Shown: in pieces, positions 4,917 through 8,840 of the stretch
How positions within the stretch are numbered: the stretch's first letter is position 1
Layout of the letters: each line of letters opens with the position of its first letter
Source of the DNA: Candidatus Pacearchaeota archaeon
Lineage (GTDB): Archaea; Nanoarchaeota; Nanoarchaeia; Pacearchaeales; GW2011-AR1
NCBI GenBank assembly: GCA_002690445.1
Contig: NZER01000145.1
Location: forward strand, 1 to 8,840
Length of the DNA stretch: 8,840 bases
Direction of reading: 5' to 3'
The notes under the pieces: generated by a model
Database searches by the model: none
The model's input: the letters and a program-made list of their open reading frames with translations, nothing else
What the model was told of the DNA's origin: nothing
Program-made: the position numbers and the translations under genes

Positions 4917-5546
4917 ATGCCAGAAAATATATTTGTGATTAATGGAAAAGCAGGACTTCCAAGTCATTTAAGAAAACTTGGAAAAGTGAGTCCTTCATAT
5001 ATTGCAAAGACGCTTTTACTAGAAGAAATTCGTAAAAGAAACAACAATGAAAACGTGAGAGAACTAGATATTGGATTTAAAAGAAGTAAGCAGTATGCAG
5101 GAATGACGAAGATAGCTATTCCTGATTCAATGACTAATTGGTTACTAGATCCCATTGCACCAACAGAACTTATAGGGGATCTAGACGACATCATTGGAGA
5201 TGTTTATGAATTTCTAGAGGGGGGGGAAGAAGATGCTCTTTTAGTAACCTGCCATCCATTTAACAAATTTGAGAACCTTATCAGAGAAAAATATGGATTT
5301 AGCCTAATTGGTGAAAATGATGACACCATTCCAAAAAACATGGGCCATCAATTAAATCTTCCAACTGAAGAAATAGCAACTATTGGATATCCAGAAATCT
5401 TGATTGAAGATAGGAATGTATATGCAACTATGCCTGACACAGGTAAAAAAATAGCAGTTGGAAAAATCAGAATTCACGATGATAGGAAATATGACGGCTA
5501 CGGAATAGTTGGACGTTGTTTTGAATATTTCCGTAGATCAGAATAA
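4917..5546 (+). CDS. Hypothetical protein (209 aa), faint GNAT resemblance
   Basis: I do not recognise this protein with confidence. An extended Shine-Dalgarno sequence (TTGAAAGGAGGTGA, 4897-4910) sets the start. A TATA-like ATTTATTTA just before it could also serve as a promoter. The N-terminal 40 residues include a helical stretch (SYIAKTLLLEEIRKR). The acidic middle (GDLDDIIGDVYEFLEGGEED) precedes CHPFNKFENLIREKYGFSLIG, which looks faintly like the C-terminal N-x-x-A...Y-x-K-x-GF part of GNAT acetyltransferases, but no acetyl-CoA-binding Q/R-x-x-G-x-G/A motif is visible. No signal or membrane segment is seen. It follows HicA-like copy 2 on the same strand and may be its operon partner. It is not a recognisable HicB. 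Confidence 0.72.
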   Translation: MPENIFVINGKAGLPSHLRKLGKVSPSYIAKTLLLEEIRKRNNNENVRELDIGFKRSKQYAGMTKIAIPDSMTNWLLDPIAPTELIGDLDDIIGDVYEFLEGGEEDALLVTCHPFNKFENLIREKYGFSLIGENDDTIPKNMGHQLNLPTEEIATIGYPEILIEDRNVYATMPDTGKKIAVGKIRIHDDRKYDGYGIVGRCFEYFRRSE

Positions 5547-5562
5547 ACACCTAAAAACCATA

Positions 5563-5570
5563 TTTTTTTT
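5563..5570 (+). terminator. T-tract terminator after the 4917-5546 gene
   Basis: A run of eight T lies 16 nt past the stop codon, in the short gap between two convergent genes. Archaeal RNA polymerase stops at such U-runs without needing a hairpin. The only minus-strand counterparts for the convergent gene are two five-T runs (5551-5577), which are weak. Confidence 0.5.
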
Positions 5571-5611
5571 CTAAAAACAACACCCTCATAAACAACCCAA
5601 ACCCACACCAC

Positions 5612-8032
5612 CTAATAAATCAACCCACCCCCATACCCGCCCTCATAACCCAGGTCAATCTTACTTATCTCATCAATTGTCACCAAATCATTTGCCTTAA
5701 TAACTCCTTGCGAAACAGTGTAAAGATAATTATCCATATACAAACTTCTCTGAACAGCATACTGTCCAGCATAATAATACCTCCCTATCTGCTCTTCAAA
5801 ATCATCATGGCTAATCTTCCCTCTCAAACTAATATCGTCACTATTTATATTCAAAACATACGCACCCTGCCACATCGGCATCCCGTACGCATTATCTGGG
5901 ATTTTCCCGTCCCCATCCCCATCTAAATACTGACTTTCATTTATTTCAGCCAAAGTAACAGGAATAACAAGCAGCTCCCCCTCCTTATCAAATAAAAATG
6001 CATGATGATCATGCAAAGCATAACTCTCTGTTCCCCTGTCACCAATCTCAATCTTAGCCTTCTCAATCGGATTAGAAACATCAGAAACATCAAACAGTGA
6101 AATCTTCACACCCTGATACCACGAAAAATCCTCATTCCCACCCGCAGTCTCCTTCCCAATCCCAATAATATGGTCCTCATCATAAGGATGCAAATAATCA
6201 GAATAACCAGTAATCTTCAAATAACCAAGAACTTTCGGATTACGAGGATTAGCAACATCAATCACAAACAACGGGTCAACTTTCTTAAATGTCACAACAT
6301 AAGCTCTCTTACCCATAAACCTAACAGAATAAATCCTCTCACCCGGAGCCAGGTCTTCAACTTTCCCTGTCACTTCCAAATCATCATCTAAAATATATAA
6401 ATGATTTAAACTCACACTCCCACTTCTTCGAGAAACCTGCCCAGTAGTAGTTGCAATTCTAAAATTCCCCTTATACTCATCCATTGAAAACTGGTTCAAA
6501 ATCCTGCCCGGAACCTCCCCCGCCCCTTTATACTCAATATCCATCTTATCAACACCAATCTTATGAATCAGCGTCTTCTCATACCTCTTCTGCAAAATAA
6601 TATCCAGATTCTCAAGCCCCTCCAAAAGCTCCTTATCAAAATCTGCCTTATCATCCCCTTTCAAAGAATCTGAATAATCACTCACAACTGTCTGTATTTC
6701 CCTTCCCTTCAAATAAGCAGACTTATCAGAATTCATAATCACCTGCACCTTATCCATCTCTTCAGAAGGAAGTATCTTAGAATAAACCTCATCAACAGTC
6801 GCCTCCAACTGACTCTTATACTCCATCCACTTAGTCCGTGTCAAATAAATATTATCTTCAGAAACATAAACCTGGCGAGACGCCCCAGTCAAATAAGTCT
6901 CACTTTCAAACTCCCCATCATCCAAATCCAGAGCAAGAACAGAAGTAAAAACATAACTATTATCAGGAGAATCAAAATAATAAACATCTTCCACAGCAGT
7001 CTTCTCCTCAACACTACCAATCACAAAAATCGGAGGCTCCGGATTATCCCTGTCAACATACTTTGTCGAAATAATATAAACATAATCCCCAATCATCCTA
7101 GAGTCAACATAAGAACCATCAAACTCAATCTCGCTGTCTAAAACCGCTTTTTCTCGATCTGAAATATCATAAACTAATACTTCTGAATCACCACTTCCAT
7201 AATAATTCCCAGACATAAAAACAACCAGCTTATCATCATTAATAAAAATCTCACTCACATACCCTTCAAGCTCAATCTCACTCAAAATCTCCATGTCCTC
7301 TGCAGGAAACGCATCAACTATCAAAACTTTTTGCCCAGACACAACATAAATATACTTTCCGTCATTTTTTACAATATCTGCCTCATCAACACCCTCAACC
7401 TGGATATTTGTCTCTGAATAATCACCAGCCCCGCCCCCGCCTGAAGCTGCAGCCTTCGAAGTCCCAGCAGCTGCCTCCATAATATTACCTGCCATAGTAG
7501 GCATCACCATATCAATAGCACCACCAAAAAAGCCCCCTCTATCTTCTGTATCTTTAACAAAGTCTTTTAATTCTGAATAAGATTCAAACTGCTTAAATTC
7601 CAAATCACTACCTTGAGAAATCATCTGAACAGGCTCATCAGAAAAATGCAGAACAACTGCAAGAATCGCAGCAAGCGCAAGAACAACCAACACCGGAAGA
7701 ACTGCCCGCAACGCACTAGCTGAAGGTTTCTGATTCTTAGGCGAAATTATAATATGTTTTTTTGCCAATTTATACATCCCAATCTTTTTCCCTTTTACAG
7801 ACCAAAAAAAGTTTTTAACTCTTTCCACCAGCCCCGCCTTCACCAATTTCTTAACATTATAATCAACAGTATTCAACTGCATGTTCAGCCCATTTGCAAC
7901 ATCACTCACCGACGCCTCACTCACCTCAGCCAGATAATTCAAAATCTTTTTGCAAGTCTTATTACCAAGAACTTCCGCTACATATTTCGACTTCTCGTCA
8001 TCCAACCCAACCAGCACAAATTTATCATCCAT
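5612..8032 (-). CDS. Membrane-anchored winged-helix / beta-propeller protein (806 aa)
   Basis: Residues about 17-100 form a winged helix (KKILNYLAEVSEASVSDVANGL, then NTVDYNVKKLVKAGLVERV) of the ArsR/MarR-like type found in archaeal regulators. One membrane span follows (about 108-130, VLPVLVVLALAAILAVVL), with Lys/Arg before and acidic residues after it, so the N-terminus should be inside. A Gly/Ala-rich linker (about 185-205) leads to a large outer domain opening with NIQVEGVDEADIVKNDGKY, the signature of the beta-propeller family PF09826. It contains a calcium-loop-like DGDGDGKIPD near residue 701. The ATG at 8032 is chosen because TTTATAAATA lies about 27 bp upstream (leaderless); a TTG at 8101 would add 23 residues with no supporting signal. 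It probably senses something outside and acts on DNA, but the target and ligand are unknown. Confidence 0.87.
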   Translation of the reverse strand: MDDKFVLVGLDDEKSKYVAEVLGNKTCKKILNYLAEVSEASVSDVANGLNMQLNTVDYNVKKLVKAGLVERVKNFFWSVKGKKIGMYKLAKKHIIISPKNQKPSASALRAVLPVLVVLALAAILAVVLHFSDEPVQMISQGSDLEFKQFESYSELKDFVKDTEDRGGFFGGAIDMVMPTMAGNIMEAAAGTSKAAASGGGGAGDYSETNIQVEGVDEADIVKNDGKYIYVVSGQKVLIVDAFPAEDMEILSEIELEGYVSEIFINDDKLVVFMSGNYYGSGDSEVLVYDISDREKAVLDSEIEFDGSYVDSRMIGDYVYIISTKYVDRDNPEPPIFVIGSVEEKTAVEDVYYFDSPDNSYVFTSVLALDLDDGEFESETYLTGASRQVYVSEDNIYLTRTKWMEYKSQLEATVDEVYSKILPSEEMDKVQVIMNSDKSAYLKGREIQTVVSDYSDSLKGDDKADFDKELLEGLENLDIILQKRYEKTLIHKIGVDKMDIEYKGAGEVPGRILNQFSMDEYKGNFRIATTTGQVSRRSGSVSLNHLYILDDDLEVTGKVEDLAPGERIYSVRFMGKRAYVVTFKKVDPLFVIDVANPRNPKVLGYLKITGYSDYLHPYDEDHIIGIGKETAGGNEDFSWYQGVKISLFDVSDVSNPIEKAKIEIGDRGTESYALHDHHAFLFDKEGELLVIPVTLAEINESQYLDGDGDGKIPDNAYGMPMWQGAYVLNINSDDISLRGKISHDDFEEQIGRYYYAGQYAVQRSLYMDNYLYTVSQGVIKANDLVTIDEISKIDLGYEGGYGGGLIY

Positions 8033-8053
8033 GCTATCCAAAGAAATCACATC

Positions 8054-8063
8054 TTTATAAATA
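8054..8063 (-). promoter_or_regulatory. TATA box for the propeller protein gene
   Basis: The plus-strand bases TTTATAAATA read TATTTATAAA on the minus strand. The centre is about 27 bp from the ATG at 8032, which predicts a leaderless message. A second, palindromic TATA-like TATTTAAATA at 8181-8190 could start a longer transcript from about 8158. Confidence 0.65.
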
Positions 8064-8225
8064 AACCGAAGACTCCAATTTGGTTTGGAGTTATGGGTCA
8101 ATTATATCAAAACCCAAACAAAACCAAAAAACGCCCACTACCACTCTCAAATTAATCACCACCACTCCAAAGTTCTTCCCTATTTAAATAAAATTATCCC
8201 CAAAACTATATTTTACATCTCATAA

Positions 8226-8236
8226 TTATATATAAA
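8226..8236 (+). promoter_or_regulatory. TATA box for a candidate small RNA
   Basis: TTATATATAAA lies about 27 bp before G8258, the predicted first base of the structured segment that ends in a T tract. No start codon follows at the leaderless position, which suggests a non-coding transcript. Confidence 0.55.
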
Positions 8237-8257
8237 CAAAAATAAACACATAATATT

Positions 8258-8319
8258 GCCTTGTTGGGGGACTGCGTATCCGATCTAAATTTCGGCACGG
8301 CGCAGTTCCTATTTTTTTT
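8258..8319 (+). ncRNA. Candidate small structured RNA with U-tract end
   Basis: A 9-bp stem, GGGACTGCG (8268-8276) with CGCAGTTCC (8301-8309), includes one G-U pair. It encloses an inner CCGA / TCGG stem (8280-8283 with 8292-8295) around an 8-nt loop. Eight T follow from 8312. The segment is clearly richer in G+C than the spacer around it, which marks stable RNAs in AT-rich archaea. A TATA box lies at the right distance upstream, and a separate one (8352-8361) serves the next gene, so this need not be its leader. I do not recognise the family; there are no C/D boxes. It could instead be a terminator hairpin, but no plus-strand gene ends before it. Confidence 0.5.
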
Positions 8320-8351
8320 AATTTTATCCTCGCTGTTTCATTACAATAATC

Positions 8352-8361
8352 CTTATAAATA
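8352..8361 (+). promoter_or_regulatory. TATA box for the small membrane protein gene
   Basis: CTTATAAATA is centred 24 bp before the ATG at 8380, consistent with a leaderless or near-leaderless message. There is no Shine-Dalgarno sequence upstream of that ATG; the AGGAG just after the start codon is inside the coding region. Confidence 0.6.
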
Positions 8362-8379
8362 CAAAAATCCTGGAATTTT

Positions 8380-8652
8380 ATGACAGGAGATAGTTTAATC
8401 GCCATTCTAACCGGGACTGTTACTTATGCAGGGGCAAGACTTTTAGCAGAAACAACAAATTACCTTGACAGTCTAATCCTACCTATTTTTAGCCGGAAAA
8501 ATACAAACCTACCCCAATATCTTTATACATCTATCTTAGATACCGGCATCTCCCTCTCCCTCCCCGCCATTTTTGTCGCCACTATGACTTTCAGCGCACT
8601 AAAACTATCGCATGCTATTAACAGAGAGCATAATACCCAAAGAACTAGATAA
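8380..8652 (+). CDS. Small membrane protein (90 aa)
   Basis: I do not recognise a family. Two hydrophobic segments are visible: a moderate one near residues 5-24 (SLIAILTGTVTYAGARLL) and a stronger one at about 51-75 (TSILDTGISLSLPAIFVATMTF). A short basic hydrophilic turn (SRKNTNLPQ) separates them, and a charged tail follows (REHNTQRTR). It probably sits in the cytoplasmic membrane with both ends on the same side. The start is supported by the TATA box at 8352-8361. It is convergent with the gene ending at 8674, leaving a 21-bp gap. There is no link to the propeller protein beyond proximity. Confidence 0.6.
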   Translation: MTGDSLIAILTGTVTYAGARLLAETTNYLDSLILPIFSRKNTNLPQYLYTSILDTGISLSLPAIFVATMTFSALKLSHAINREHNTQRTR

Positions 8653-8673
8653 CTTCCCAGCAAACCTCACCCA

Positions 8674-8840
8674 TCACTCCTTCAACTTCTGAAACTGCAA
8701 ATGCTGATAATCTTCGCGCATAACAAACCACCACCTAAAAGCAAAATGCAGTGAAAAAATAAACAAGACCGTAGCTATCGGGAAAAAAATCTGATGCCCT
8801 GTTCCCCAGTTAGGAAAATCCCGCACTAAAAAAATCATAG
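8674..8840 (-). CDS. Membrane protein C-terminal part (partial at window edge)
   Basis: A minus-strand frame is open from the window end to TGA at 8674-8676. It reads through DFPNWGTGHQ, a hydrophobic span (IFFPIATVLFIFSLHFAF), then RWWFVMREDYQHLQF and a charged end QKLKE. An in-frame ATG at 8838 could make this a complete 54-aa protein, but the upstream sequence is outside the window, so it may equally be the tail of a longer gene. The composition (membrane span followed by an aromatic and basic stretch) looks like real coding sequence. No function can be assigned. Confidence 0.55.
   Translation of the reverse strand, partial: MIFLVRDFPNWGTGHQIFFPIATVLFIFSLHFAFRWWFVMREDYQHLQFQKLKE

Noticed and set aside
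4917..5546. HicB antitoxin partner for HicA-like copy 2
   Set aside because: At 209 aa it lacks the short partial RNase-H-like N-terminal domain pattern and the ribbon-helix-helix or HTH tail of HicB; nothing in it matches beyond its position.
5708..8155. Several plus-strand open frames antisense to the propeller gene (for example 5708-5926, 6170-6391, 7754-8155)
   Set aside because: They are rich in Ile/Asn/His/Pro, have no start signals, and lie opposite a long gene with clear domains; they are by-products of its codon use.
1..8840. CRISPR array or rRNA genes
   Set aside because: No regularly spaced direct repeats and no conserved rRNA segments are seen; the only direct repeats are the IS target duplication and the short start-region elements.

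Overview
The window looks archaeal. A tRNA-Tyr gene has the C1-G72 pair of archaeal tyrosine tRNAs and an intron in the anticodon loop that can fold as a bulge-helix-bulge. Several genes have a TATA element about 27 bp upstream of the start codon, as in leaderless archaeal transcripts, while others have extended Shine-Dalgarno sequences. There is also a TrmB-family regulator. The lineage cannot be fixed from this stretch; a DPANN-type archaeon is possible but is only an impression.

Layout. Positions 2-146 (minus) hold the intron-containing tRNA-Tyr. Positions 323-1383 (minus) hold three small genes: a HicA-like small protein (1147-1383), then two unrecognised proteins (599-1078 and 323-568). 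Positions 1499-2667 (plus) hold a divergent two-gene operon: an AAA_28-type P-loop ATPase/kinase and an unrecognised protein with a Cys/His cluster. A TrmB-like regulator follows at 2726-3448. An almost identical palindrome (arms GTTGTAGA / TCTACAAC, 4-nt A/T spacer) lies immediately upstream of the TATA box of all three transcription units, so this is probably one regulon controlled by the TrmB-like protein. Positions 3474-4349 hold a dead IS481-like insertion sequence, with TGT...ACA ends and a perfect 16-bp target duplication. Its transposase has a nonsense codon and has lost the segment carrying the second catalytic Asp. Beyond it are a second copy of the HicA-like gene (4593-4838, 38 of 78 residues identical, no gaps) and an unrecognised 209-aa gene (4917-5546).

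The right-hand part looks different in kind. On the minus strand, 5612-8032 encodes a large protein with an N-terminal winged helix, one membrane span and an external beta-propeller of the PF09826 type. This suggests a membrane-tethered transcription factor. A short, strongly folded candidate RNA (about 8258-8319) with its own TATA box and an 8-T tract follows. After it come a small two-span membrane protein (8380-8652) and the end of a membrane protein gene cut by, or starting near, the window edge (8674-8840, minus).

The most notable points are the three-promoter operator set around the TrmB-like gene, the duplicated HicA-like protein, the membrane-tethered winged-helix/propeller protein and the candidate small RNA. 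The functional names for the small proteins are inferences from sequence pattern alone.
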